20,706 nt of DNA from Elysia marginata (Eukaryota > Mollusca > Gastropoda > Plakobranchidae): the NCBI GenBank assembly GCA_019649035.1, contig BMAT01008880.1, positions 365,601 to 386,306 on the forward strand, written 5' to 3'. Shown piece by piece: positions 1-10,975 of the stretch. The stretch's first letter is position 1; each line of letters starts with the position of its first letter. The position numbers and the translations under genes are program-made. Below the pieces are notes generated by a model. That model was not told where the DNA came from, did no database searches, and was given only the letters and a program-made list of their open reading frames with translations.

Positions 1-50
1 GAGAGAGAGAGAGAGAGAGCGAGATACAGAGACAGAAACAGACAGACCGA
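1..50. repeat. (GA)n microsatellite, decaying to GA/CAGA
   Basis: The window opens inside a (GA)n run of about 19 bases. It decays into interrupted GAGA, ATACAGAGACAGAAACAGACAGACC. The left edge is cut by the window border, so the true length is unknown. Compound GA/GACA tracts of this kind are common in invertebrate genomes. Confidence 0.9.
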
Positions 51-3000
51 GACAAAGCAACCAATCTTTGACCATTGAAGGTTTTGGTTTATGCATAAGT
101 TTCGGATTTTCTGCTTTGCAATGCGGCGCATTTTTTTCCCAGCAAACCTCAAAGCACATTTTATTTTCATAATATATTGTTTGTTATCATTGAACTTTAC
201 TACGAGTACCAGTACAATATGTCTATAGATGTTTAAACGCTTTAAGATGTCTATTCAAAACAAAATATTCCTGTTGATTCTACCGGAGCAAAAAATGAAA
301 TAAAATCATGGCTCCGGGATGCATGAAATGATGAAACATAATTTGTTCGCAAATTAATCGTTAACATTTTGATTTATGCATTATTGATGTCTGGGGTATC
401 CCTCCGTATTTTATCTTTCAAAATATTTTCATGTACTTGTCAAACTTGCTACATTTGTCAAAAGAAATAAACAAGACATGAAGAGCGTGCAAGTATTGGT
501 TGACTCTCCGCCAGACAATTTTTATGAAACAAAAAGAAAATACGAGGATATTGTCCGAGGTTTTCGAATGCCAAAGCAAATTAAATTTAAAGAGAGATGA
601 ACGAGCTTACATTTAACACCATGTACCTTGATAAGTGTGCCTTTCTAAAGGTTGTCTCTTTTAATATTCTTTTTTTTACTTTTTTTGCCGTTTATTGAAA
701 GTCAGTTCGATAATAATGAAATAGGCTAGCCTTTTTACTCAATGCCAGTTGGCCATTAGTCGAACTTGCTATTTTTTCTCAAATTGTTGACCATTATAAA
801 GCACTCATTTGAACGATAGTACAGACGGTACTAACGGTGCAATTAGTTTAAGTTTTAAAGATTACACTGCTAATAAACAGTCAGGCGTGTAAAAAAATTA
901 TCACAAAAAAAGAAAACTACCACAAGTAGCTGGTCCATGCCAACATCGTTTCCTTTTACGCCCCAGAAAATAAAGACCTTTATACAATTATGCTGAGAAC
1001 AAATAACAGGTTGTTTCAAAGCTACATTTTTTAGACTTACTCCGCCGACCGCACCCCGCCTCTTGCAACACATGCATTTCATCTCATTTTGATTCATTTG
1101 TTTAGATATTATCATCGACTATTAAAGTAATATTGCAACAAAAACAGACCTCTCTCCACTTCTTTAGAAATCTCAAAGCGCTTTACATTAGGTATGAAAA
1201 GCGCACGCCGTGCATATATTATATTGAAACAAACCCAGAGCCTGAAGGAAAAAAAATGTAAACTGGAATTCTCAAAGACGATTCTGTTTATGACTTCAAC
1301 ATTTTCAACTACAGCTGTATCTCAAACAACTCACTGTCTTATTTAGCTGTGTTATAATTCAATCAGTAACTATACTACTACACTGAAGATTCCAAAATAA
1401 CATCAGTTTTTACGCCCAATAAATCTCTGCGGGCATTGAGCTGAGTTGGTTGATACACCCGCGTTGAAAAGCTTAGCTTCGTGTATCATTGCTAGGAAAC
1501 TGTCTAATGTTTAGTATTCGTAAAAAGTAATGTAAAATTATGAACTGCAACTGATGGCCACCGTGATGTTTATGCACCATGAAGAGAGAAATGCAGCGTT
1601 AGATCTAAACGTTGTGGCAATGGCTTCCTTCCTTTTACACCACTATAGCTTTAAGCCTCCAAAACAAAGAAGACATTCAGAATCTTGAAATTGAGGATTA
1701 AATTTTCTTGGTTGACTGAGAAAATGAGTAACACATGTAATATTTAGATCTAGAAAGCAGATATGATGGATTAATAACGGTATAGACTGAGTTCAGATTC
1801 AAAGTACATCAGGGTGTTTGTTTTACATATTTAGCAAGCAAGTTGCAAGTTATACTATACTGAACACTCCTCTCTGATTATAATATACCGACCAATAAAA
1901 AAAAGTCGATTTGCTGCTACAAAAAACCAGTTCTTTTTGTTTGGACTTCGTTTTTAAAAAGATAATACGAGACAAATCATCTTTTACCCAACTTATTTAT
2001 CGAATGTAGCGTATAGAAAACATGAGGTGCTGTAGTATGTACGGCTGCCTTAATTTTAATACACGTTCGATAGGGCTTAATTCTTGTTTGTCTTTGTGAC
2101 ATAGAACTTTGTTATGTACTCACGTGCAAAAGAAAGTATACACTTTTCAACACAGAATATTTTCCATACTTCACCGATCGCCTTAATCGCTGTTATTTAA
2201 CACTTTTGTCAATGGAAACATGCGAGGGTGTGATCACGAATTGTTTCCCCTGAATAATTTCTCACGGTTGACTCCTGAACACACGTGTTGATTGTGAATG
2301 AAACTGTAAACAATTTCCACTGATTCAGCGTATTAGCGTGACGTGTTTGCTACCCACAACTGGTATCACAACTTAATATATTATGAGTTTTTGCCATGGC
2401 GCGCATTTTTTTCAAACAACAGACCATCTTGAACTTCGAATTTCCCTGTTCTTAAATTAAGGACTGTCAAGCTGGTTGGGCGAGCGATTCAAAACTTACA
2501 AAGACGTTTTGTTGACCATGGTTTCACAAAAGAAAACTTTAAAAAAAGGAAACCCAGTGGTAATACCTGTGCGATTGATAGATCTATGCCGGTAGTCCAT
2601 TGAAGAATTCGTTATCCAAGTTCTTCTCATGCTGCTCAAAACATCCATGGACACTACGCAGTCAATCGCCAAATGGTTTCGCGTCGTCCCAGTACCTACG
2701 GAATACGCGCAAGAGGTCATATGTGTATATAATTATGAATATATGTTCCGTCATAATTAAAAAAAACTTTTCAAAAGCGCTTGCCGAGCAAAATCTGTTT
2801 CTACCATCTTGCTTAGTCTTACTCACACAGATGGGCATTTCATAATTTATGAAGAGTACTGCCAAGTTGCCAACAGAAGTATTGTGTGGCTCTGTTAAAC
2901 CCTCAGTCCAATCTTTATTTACAATACAATCATTAATAGATCACGATCGTAACATAGGGGTAACACCATATCTGAGTGCCCTAACTATAGTGTTCACGTA

Positions 3001-3080
3001 CAAACAGCGCTCTGTGGTAATTGAGCGACTGTGGACACTGCCTGGCGTTTCAAGCGTATTTAAAATTTCATCTATAATAA
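51..3080. other. Non-coding AT-rich stretch, no gene seen
   Basis: I see no gene, RNA or mobile element that I can support here. The longest frames are an 81-residue minus-strand frame (870-1115), overlapping frames of 67-81 residues on both strands around 2,496-2,865, and a 93-residue plus-strand frame (2,849-3,130). None shows a recognisable domain. They overlap each other on opposite strands and have the length expected by chance in this composition. If this belongs to a gene, it is intron or flank. Confidence 0.7.
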
Positions 3081-3087
3081 TCTTACT

Positions 3088-3103
3088 GGGAGGTGGGCGG
3101 GGG
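3088..3103 (+). other. G-rich patch, weak quadruplex candidate
   Basis: The plus strand has G-runs of 3, 2, 3 and 5 separated by single bases (GGG-A-GG-T-GGG-C-GGGGG), isolated in AT-rich DNA. It lacks four separate runs of three, so only a two-layer or bulged G-quadruplex is possible. It is weaker than the one near 12,870. Confidence 0.4.
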
Positions 3104-4860
3104 ATTGTGTTAAATTTTATACATTTTTAAAGATATTTTTAAAATATCGGTTGAGTTCAACGGGTTATACATTGCCAGTTCCAACTTTGTTTTTAACACT
3201 AATTAAATATTTCCTACAAACGCAATGTTTTGAGTTAATCTTTGTCAACATTATTTATAATCAATCTAGAGTTTTAATTTTTGAATAGAGTTATAGATAA
3301 ATTTCTTTAAACTCAGTTATAGAATCGTTTCCTTTACAGAACAAAAAGGCATAATTAATTTGTATACTTATATCAAGATAACGGCTCCATTTGTTTCTCG
3401 GTGATATCAAAAGGCAGTTCAGATACATTGCCGCACTTTAAAAGCTCGAATGTAAGTGGAGCGATTTTAAAGACAAAGCTGTCATGAGCGGGGAATAAAG
3501 AGATGGACATTTTAGAGACCGTTGACGATGTGACTTGAGCACCTTTTTTTGGAGCTCGTGAATGGACATTGACATGCCATGAAAATAGAATCAATTGTTC
3601 CGACTGATTCCAAAGGCCTCTCTTGACAAAATCCGCACGCCGTGTTACCTCACAGCCTCAGAGTCATCGGTGATAAGAGAGTGACAATGAGGCATGATTG
3701 TGACAACCGCTGGGGTTAGAAAATCCAGTGGTGCTGGCGACCCCCACCGCTTCCATCCCTCTGCACTCAGCCATTTTCCAATCTCATGATGTCCGTGTAT
3801 AAGGAGAAAATCTAGTCTAGTAGTAAAGCTATTGATCAGCGGCATGACAGGGCTAATCGCTTGGAAGAAAGCAGCTAGAACTACAGGGCAATGATGTTTC
3901 CATGTTATCTACCCATTGTTCTCTGAGACATAATGGTTTTTACGTACAATGACAGGGTAATTTTTTTTTTTTTACCAATAGTTGAGTTAGTAAGAGAGAC
4001 TCAGGAAAAAAAAAGAAAATATATCTGTGGATATTGTCTGTAAACAAGCCAGTAAAATGCATTGAAAGTATAATTGCATGAAAACCAAGTCCTGAACGAT
4101 ACAATAAAATAAATTTATCTGTTTAAAAAAATACAAACCTCCTTGGCATGAAAAGAGGGTCAACCACCTGTAAAGAAATAAAGAAAGCTTTAAGGGATAG
4201 TAAAAGCAATAGAGCAACAGGAGAGGTGGGGCAAATGCCCTTTCTATCTAGGCTCTTACGATTGATTTAGTCTTAATCATCTGATCATTTTGTAGGATGA
4301 TTGGTGACTCAAAAAAGATTTTGTCAAACTTAGAGGCAATCAATCTCATATTCACAAGTCAGAGTGTTCGAGGAATGAAAGATCATGCGTAATTTTGTCA
4401 TAGAGGTAGAATGTAACATAATTATTTTCGAAATTTCTTTGCAATATAATTAGAGCTTCTAATTGATTATGCACTACGTTTTCTCACAACTGTTTTTCTT
4501 AAGATTTAGAGCTTTTTTTAAGCAAAAAAAAAAGAGAAAATTGAACGATTTTTTTCGGACGCATCGGGAATAAATAAAGATGCTTCCATCACAACTTTCT
4601 TGAGCAAAAGATTGTTGTTTAGGAAATGATTTTCACCTGCACAAATCATTCGGACTCTCAACCAATCGTACATTGCCGCATTATAAAACGTCAAGTTATA
4701 AACATTTTTCATCGGCGGTATAAAGTTAACGTGCTATTTGACATATATAAACAAACCAAGTCATTTATATTGTGAAAGCCAAGGGAACTAGCCTTATTGA
4801 CAACTGCACTTGAACAATTTGATTTTATCCTTGATTCAGCAGATGTATGGTCTTTATAGG
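3104..4860. other. Non-coding stretch, no gene seen
   Basis: Only short frames occur: 73 residues at 3,373-3,594, 66 at 3,645-3,845, 76 at 3,987-4,217 and 64 at 4,518-4,712, all on the minus strand. None has a recognisable motif. The one at 3,987-4,217 is rich in Phe, Leu and Tyr simply because the plus strand is A-rich. Bases about 3,600-3,850 are somewhat richer in GC than their surroundings, but I see no repeat or RNA fold that explains this. Confidence 0.65.
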
Positions 4861-4872
4861 GCTGGTTCCAGC

Positions 4873-4884
4873 ATGTTGCAACAT
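4873..4884. other. 12-bp perfect palindrome ATGTTGCAACAT
   Basis: The 12 bases read identically on both strands. They lie in a slightly GC-richer 100-base patch (4,860-4,960). This could be a dimeric transcription-factor site or chance. Nothing else nearby supports a regulatory element. Confidence 0.35.
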
Positions 4885-6748
4885 CCAGTTTCCTGCACCT
4901 GTGTTGCTAGGTGACTCCATTCAAATAAATTATCCAGACCAGCTCCTATGCGCAATGCTCCATATTTTCAGGATTCTTGAAAACGAATCAACTTAATTTA
5001 TTGTACAAAACTTCATGACCGTTTATGGGATGCAGCATTATGTAATCAGCTTAGCTTGTTAAGGTTTGTTCTTACCGGTCGTTTGTGTCTTTGCGAATAG
5101 GATGAAAAATTTACGTTAAACGCACTATGATTAAGGTAAAAAATGAAAATAGAATGTGAATAGTTCAGTCTCCAAGTTATTGACTTATTTTTTTCTCATG
5201 GAAGTCTAAAGTGTTTAATATAAACTCAACTGTTTGATAAATTGCGTTGCTTTCTAAGAGCCTGCACACTTAGCTAGCTATCGGAGGCGTCAGCGTGTTA
5301 ATTAAAACTCTGTGTTTGTAACAAATCATGGTCATATTTAAGCCAGCACTAACCTTGTATTTAGATTGGTTCAACTTCTAGACTTATTATTTTTAGGTCC
5401 GCTAGCCCTAGTTGTAAGGTCCAATTTGATGTGAACCTTACATAAAAGTGGATTAAGATTTTCAAATAAAACGCTCAACATTTTAAATGCTTAAAACTCT
5501 AGACGTCTCGTTATTTTGACTACATATTACCTCTGGTTGCGTCATTAGCAACGCCTAACCTTTGCGTTAGTTTTAAAAGTTTTGAACAGTTTAAAAGAAA
5601 AGGTTTAGAGTACCTAAGTAAAGTAATGTCTTCTTAAAACCTATGTTGTTTGCCTTATTTCTTGTCGACATCCGCAAGAAGATTGATGTAAACAGCCTTT
5701 GAAGGCCTGGTTACGTTGTAGTTCTTTTAATTAGGTTTTCTTCTTTCAAGGTCCAAGTGCACATCAGTACCATCGTGCTGGCTACCACTCCAGGCATACA
5801 AATGTAAAAGGCTTTAAAACAATAGACAGCTTCGACTTAAACTTAATATCATGCCAACTGAAGGAAAAGACATTTTTGCAAGAAATAATTTAATAGGTCA
5901 ATTTGTTTGTCTTCTTTTACAGAAACATACTGATGTAATAATGTGAAAGGTTGCCTACGTATCTCTTCTTAGGTTCACCAGGAATCTGTGAACTGTAAAT
6001 TTTCATTTTCGGCTTACCCTGTATCCATTAACACCACCGTGTTTGAAACATTTTATCTTATTTACTTTTTAAAGTTTGACTTCTCAATCTTTTATCCTCT
6101 TAATTATGTCCTTTATCTTTGCCTCTCTGCGTTATTTTCTCCTGTGACTCTTTTTTGCTCTTCGCTCCTTCATAATAAATTCATAATAGTTGACAAGCTA
6201 AATGATTCTTTCTTTTGGATTCCTTTTTCAGAGTCTAAAAAGAATATAAAAGCTCAAAACCAAAGTATTCTATAATTCCTCAGGCACGTAATATTTTCAG
6301 TCTTTAATCACATTCAGACGACCTGAAATTTTAAAAAAGGAAAGCCTATTAACACGATAAATAGGCTAGAAAAAGCAGGTCTTTAGCTCATCTTTGCCTA
6401 ATATCGGTCAACTAAAGACGTGTTTATAGGTTGAGCCTTGTCATTGCTTTCCCTTTTTGTTATGTTTACTGTAGCAACGGCGTCACTTTATCTTTACGGT
6501 TCATACGATCCTTTGGATTTTTTTACGGAAAAGAACAATATTTTTAAGGATTCCAGCTTTTAAAACGTCATAGTTACTCTTATTCTCGTTACATTAATTA
6601 CCATAGCAGTATTTTCTTCTTCTATTTATATCATTTATATTTTTTTTCAATAAGAAGATATTTTGGGTGCTTTTCTAGGTTTTTTTTGTCTGTAACGATA
6701 TTGCTACACGGATTTTTATATTCTTTTGTTCTCGTAATCAACATCACT
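4885..6748. other. Non-coding stretch, T-rich in its right half
   Basis: No gene is supported. From about 5,950 to 6,750 the plus strand is markedly T-rich. This produces a 95-residue frame at 5,988-6,275 made largely of Phe, Leu, Ser and Tyr that looks like a membrane protein. I regard it as a composition artefact: there is no family resemblance, and the segment opens and closes with the T-bias. A small hairpin, GTTGC-GTCATTA-GCAAC, sits near 5,537-5,553. Confidence 0.6.
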
Positions 6749-6797
6749 TTCTCTCTGTCTGTCTGTCTGTCTCTCTCTCTCCCCCCCTCTTTCTCTT
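6749..6797. repeat. Compound (CT)n/(GTCT)n/(C)n microsatellite
   Basis: A pyrimidine run reads CTCTCT, then four GTCT units, then CTCTCTCTCT, then a run of C, then CTCTTTCTCT. On the opposite strand it is GAGA/GACA. It is the same kind of compound repeat, in opposite orientation, as the tract at the very start of the window. An Arg/Glu/Asp-rich minus-strand frame across it (6,631-6,849) is a repeat translation, not a gene. Confidence 0.88.
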
Positions 6798-7277
6798 TGT
6801 AAAAATCTCCCAGCCAATTGTATGAGTTTTTAAAACTACAATTATTCAAATAGCTGCTAGGTATTGCCGCGAAAATGGTTACAGTTTTCTCTTAAACTCT
6901 ATTTTTTGTTTACGTGCAAGAATGTTAGAGGTTTCTATCTCTTTGTAAAGAAGCCCGACTTTGCACACATGTCTTCACACATCTCACTAACTTCATCGTA
7001 TTCAAGCAGCCAGTGTCAAGTAGATAACATATAAAATGATTAAATTAAGAACAGCTTTAAAAGAGCGCGGAACTTCTCCCTCCCGACTTACCTAAAGCGT
7101 GAGATGATACTTATTTATTATTTTCAAACAATACTTAAAACGTGAACAAATTGTCCAAGACAATTATATTTTACAAAATTGAGAAACAGGATAAATCTGT
7201 TATTGATATAGCCCATGCGGTCATCAAATTAAAAAGAAAAAGTCTAGCGGACTGGCTACAAAACGTGTGATCTCTGG
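6798..7277. other. Non-coding spacer before the satellite
   Basis: Nothing is recognisable on either strand. It contains no frame above about 60 codons and no repeat beyond short homopolymers. The satellite array begins abruptly at its right edge. Confidence 0.6.
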
Positions 7278-7841
7278 CATTGCTGTGCGAGAGTTAAAAG
7301 TTGTTTTGTCGCTTTCCTGTGCGAGAGTTAAAAGTTAATTTGTAGCTTTGCTGTGCGAGAGTTAAAAGTTGATTTGTCGCTTTGCTGTGCGAGAGTTAAG
7401 AGTTGATTTGTTGCTTTGCTGTGCGAGAATTAAAAGTTGATTTATCGCTTTGCTGTGCGAGAATTAAAAGTTGATTTGTTGCTTTGCTGTGCGAGAGTGA
7501 AAAGTTGATCTTTCGCTTTGCTGTGCGAGAGTTAAAGTTCGTCTCTCATATTGCTTTGTGAGAGTTAAAAGTTGATCTATCGCTTTGCTTTGCGGGAGTT
7601 AAAGTTCGTCTCTCATACTGCTTTGTGAGAATTAAAAGTTGATCTATCGCTTTGCTATGCGGGAGTTAAAAGTTGATATCTCGCTTTGTTGTGCGAGAGT
7701 TAAAAGTTGATCTTTCATACTGTTGTGCGAGAGTTAAAAGTTGATCTTCCATATTATTGTGCGAGAGTTAAAAGTTGATCTTTCATATTGCTGTGCGAGA
7801 GTTAAAAGTTTATATCTCGCATGCTCTGTGAGAGTTCAAAG
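7278..7841 (+). repeat. 17-copy, 34-bp tandem satellite array
   Basis: Seventeen copies of a unit with core GTGCGAGAGTTAAAAGTTGA follow each other without gaps. Cores start at 7287, 7321, 7355, 7389, 7423, 7457, 7491, 7525, 7558, 7592, 7625, 7659, 7693, 7727, 7761, 7795 and 7828. The spacing is 34 bases, with 33 after four single-base losses. The linker half drifts along the array: left copies read TTTGTCGCTTTGCT, right copies CTTTCATATTGCT. Copies starting at 7525 and 7592 share a private variant (TTAAAGTTCGTCTCTCAT), which defines a 67-bp higher-order dimer. The period is not a multiple of three and each unit has TAA, so it is not coding. Units abut with no variable spacers, so it is not a CRISPR array. 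The outermost copies are the most worn, as expected for arrays kept alike by unequal exchange. Confidence 0.96.
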
Positions 7842-8409
7842 ATCTTAACAAAACTTAGTAGACAAATTAATGTGCTAATGGGCTTTGCTTGAGCTCAAAC
7901 CTCGTTATACACAACGTTAAGGTTTGACGTCCAATTATTTTTTGTTCACCTTGGACTGATTTTAAATCAAGAAAAAAGAAGAGGTAACCATGCTTTAACA
8001 GTTCATAGTGTTTGTCGTGAAAGTTCCTCCCTGTTTCTTGACTTTTCTTGGCATCCCTCAGTGTAACAGCCAACATTTCTGGTGTTACTTGTCGATTACA
8101 TTGTACAAATCTGTCTAAATGTTTGTTGTTGCATTTTCACTACTCTCTATCTGCTAAGCTTGTCCTTTTCTTTCTTGCAAGCAATGCAAATGAGTCGGAT
8201 ATCGCAATTTTGGCACTAGAAGCGCTGGCATTTAGAACAATAAATTTCTCTTGTTTTCCAAAGGTTTGGAAGTGCTTGAAAGCCTCAAAATTTTATGAAA
8301 AGATGTTAGAGCTAAAAATAAAAAAAAAGAACTCTCGAAAGGAAATTTATCAATTTGAATTTAATTAAAATTTTCAGAGATCCGACCCATGCGGAGTAGT
8401 TACGAGAGA
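7842..8409. other. Non-coding stretch with chance frames
   Basis: Opposite-strand frames of 69 residues (7,867-8,076, minus) and 106 residues (8,048-8,368, plus) occur here. The 106-residue frame ends in an A-rich, Lys-rich tail, lacks a recognisable domain and has no clear splice or promoter context. I cannot exclude an exon, but nothing argues for one. Confidence 0.5.
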
Positions 8410-8480
8410 TTTTTCTTTCTACTTCTCTTCCTTTTTCCCTCTCTCTTCTCTCTCTTTCGCTTTCTTATCATTTATCTTCC
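8410..8480. repeat. Imperfect polypyrimidine tract
   Basis: About 70 bases are almost entirely C and T on the plus strand, with only scattered purines, including CTCTCTTCTCTCTCTTTCGC. It could be a decayed (CT)n microsatellite. It lies shortly upstream of the GC-rich foldback island. A similar T/C tract (about 12,080-12,135) precedes the second GC-rich island. Confidence 0.7.
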
Positions 8481-8639
8481 ACACCCATTGTACCAGCTAT
8501 TTCACGGAAAGCTTTTGATTCCTTGAAAGAGAATGGTAATATTCAAACCATCTATCTATCTATATTAATGCGCTCACTCATTCGCCAGTCTCCCACAGAC
8601 ACGCGCCCACATCCTCACTTTGTCATAATTACTGTCTCC

Positions 8640-8960
8640 CTATCGAGTACTCGCTCGATTCTAGGGTGGGGTTTTTCGATTGATCCCTGAAAGGCTGGCT
8701 TATCCCAGCGCCGTTAGAGCAGACACGGCGTCTTCATCTTGCCGGCGACCATCACCATCCGCAGTGTCCGCAGCGACTGCGACTGCTCTGTCTCCTAAGT
8801 CTCAAGTGGCGTCGCGCCATCAACGACATGATTCAGTGGCAAAGAAAATGTGACACGTACCAAGACTTGGTAGTCGCTACGCCAAGTGAGCAGTCGCAAA
8901 GCTTTGTCCAGTCGCCGCGGTGGTGGTTAGCCTCGCTCCGTTGTCTCTTTCTCTGCTAGA
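8640..8960. repeat. GC-rich island built as a long imperfect inverted repeat
   Basis: About 320 bases stand out as GC- and CpG-rich in AT-rich DNA. The two halves fold back on each other. GCGACTGCTC at 8,779-8,788 matches the complement of 8,888-8,897 perfectly. CCGCAGCGACTG at 8,768-8,779 matches the complement of 8,909-8,920 at 11 of 12 bases, with an 11-base insertion in the right arm between the two blocks. Looser pairing continues outward (GCGACC-ATCACCATCCGC against GCGAGGCTAACCACCACCGC) and inward (TGGCGTCGCG against TGGCGTAGCG). The centre is near 8,845. An open frame without a clear start runs from 8,684 to 8,959; its first ATG is at 8,828 and gives 43 residues, none recognisable. 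It could be a foldback or MITE-type element, a structured RNA gene, or a CpG-rich promoter or first exon. Confidence 0.6.
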
Positions 8961-10689
8961 TGAGATGATAAATTGAAAGTTAGAGAGATGATTGTGTAAA
9001 GCAGCATAGGTAAACTTGAGCAATGTTTGCAATATAAATTAGATTTGTTCCGGTTTCGTTTCCATGCTTTAGGAAAATTGTGAGATTCTTTGTTTATTTG
9101 TTATCACTAGACACGAGGACTATTCTAAAGTTGAGCCGTATATATGTATACATGCGAGAATTTTCTTAAACAAGCCAAAACATTCATTGGATTAACATTT
9201 CTTTCAGAAACAATAGGATTTGCCGGTGTTTTTGTGTTCAATTCTAGCGACTTATAAGATGACAATTATGTCAGAGATATAAAGACTAATTCATTTGGGC
9301 CTTCATATTAAAGCAATTTTTGGAGGGAAATATTAATCTAATTCATAGAGTCTTAAAGTAAGCAATCATTTGTAGGCAAAATGCAAAGCTCATTTACACG
9401 AGTGTTAAAATTATCGGTTTTTTTTTAATAGAAAAACATTTCTATTAGAATAATCTGAAACAATAATTCTCATACATGCGACGTCTTTTGTTTTTAGAAT
9501 CCAGATAAGATAAGCATTAAAATTTTAAAAATCTGTGAGTCCAATTAGCTTATGTGAAACCGAGTTTATTATATAAATATCTATGATATATTTTTTGCTT
9601 TCATGTTTTTTTTTAATTGGCATAACTTTTGTCTTAAAGGTTACTGGACATTGAGTAGTCACAACCAAAGAGGATATTACCTTGTATGTGAAATTCTCTG
9701 AAATTGACTAAAGGCCTTCATAAGTTTTTGCAAGGAACGCCTGAAGTGATACAGATAATTTTTTCAAACATTTCCCTTTACCACGCTTTTCTTATACCAT
9801 ATAATTGTTTTAGGAATAATTGAAATATTGATAGCAATATAAAAATAACTGATTTTTAAAAAATGTTTTGGTAGCTAAGTGTTTGAACCGTTTTTGAAAA
9901 CATGGTGCCGTAATAGGTGAAACATTATTTGGAATATTTTCCGTTTTTCTTTTCAAATCGTCAATAATCATTTCTAATAACCAAATTGCTAGTACCAGTG
10001 ATTTAAAAAAAATTAACGAGCAGGCCTTGATTGAATCTTTTCATTGTAAACTTGTCGAGCTTAAAAAAAAGCCTCTAGATTTTTGAAGTCTCACAAACCT
10101 GTGCAAAAAATCAAATTTAACTCTAAGAACCCTTGGCCTCCATGCTATCTCTTTGCATAAGCTTACAGTACGAGAAAATACTCTAATACGTACTAGCGTT
10201 TTGCAGTCAGTCATATTCATGAATTTATTTTGGTGGTTTTCCTTCCAATTTAGTTTTGTTCAAACATTACTGAAAGGTTTTTTTTAAACTTCTGAACTTC
10301 ATTAACTTTTATCAATTAGGTATTGAAAGCAAAGTGTTACTTACTCCGTTTTTATTGAAACAGGGGTGACTTTACTCTTTTTTGTTACAGTTAAACCCAA
10401 GGAAAGCTAATCAGTGTAAAGTATGTTGCATTGTTTTTCTTTAAATACGTTATTAGAAAGTCTCCTTATGTTTAACTTTTTGCTATGAATTAGATTTGAC
10501 ACTCATTTTTCCCTTTTCACTGTTGGACCTTGAGACGTACGCATAATGTACACTGTGAAAATCATCGTGTTCCTTGTAAAACAAACATTTTTCCTCACGA
10601 GAGCTGTGCTCTTGCTTTGCCTGTTTGGCTCCAAGCGGTGCCTGGCGCTGGTTCGGAGAAACTTGTGACTGAAATTACCAAGACCAACT
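8961..10689. other. Non-coding AT-rich stretch, no gene seen
   Basis: No frame above about 60 codons starts here until 10,530, and no repeat, RNA or mobile element is visible. A 62-residue plus-strand frame (10,530-10,718) runs into the degenerate repeat to the right and has no family resemblance. Confidence 0.7.
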
Positions 10690-10975
10690 GCACCATTTTA
10701 TGTTCGCATGTACAGTGACAGAAAGGGCCGAAGGAGTACTGCGCCACCTGGCCTTGTTGAGCAACACAAATTGCCAGGAATAACTGCAATGTCAGTGTCA
10801 CTGTGAAATGACAGAAATTGCCAGGAATAAGTGCAATGTCAATGCCAAATGACAGAAATTGCCAGAAATAACTGTCAGTGTGAAATGACGGAACTGGCCT
10901 GCGGCTGTGCATTTTCCTTGTAAAGTAATAGAAAATCACAGGAAGTATTAGCACTGTCAATGTAAAAACACACAT
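10690..10975. repeat. Degenerate tandem repeat, unit about 36-47 bp
   Basis: The motif TGACAGAAATTGCCAGGAAT followed by AACTGCAATGTCAATG recurs with decay. AAATTGCCAG occurs at 10,768, 10,815 and 10,856. A weaker copy (GACGGAACTGGCC) is at 10,888, and a still weaker one near 10,927-10,965 reads TAATAGAAAATCACAGGAAG. A possible outlier is at 10,715. Spacings of 47, 41 and 36 bases show insertions and losses. The longest frame in the window, 151 residues on the minus strand (10,595-11,050), lies over this repeat. I see no conserved domain in it, and frame-breaking unit lengths argue against coding selection. Confidence 0.7.

Noticed and set aside
2268-2300. ACACGTGT palindrome as an E-box regulatory site
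   Set aside because: Eight-base palindromes are expected by chance in a window this size, and no promoter or gene start is nearby.
5988-6275. 95-residue Phe/Leu/Tyr-rich frame as a membrane protein
   Set aside because: It coincides exactly with a T-rich stretch. Any frame through T-rich DNA looks hydrophobic.
6631-6849. Arg/Glu/Asp-rich minus-strand frame
   Set aside because: It is the translation of the GTCT/CT microsatellite.
7278-7841. Regular 34-bp repeats as a CRISPR array
   Set aside because: The whole 34-base unit repeats with no unique spacers, there are no cas-like genes, and the setting is eukaryotic. It is a satellite.
8048-8368. 106-residue plus-strand frame as a coding exon
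   Set aside because: No family resemblance, a Lys-rich tail produced by an A-run, and an overlapping opposite-strand frame at its start.
8684-8959. 92-codon open frame in the GC-rich island as an exon
   Set aside because: GC-rich DNA has fewer stops by chance. The frame has no early ATG, no recognised motif and no matching splice signals, and the foldback structure explains the conspicuous sequence better.
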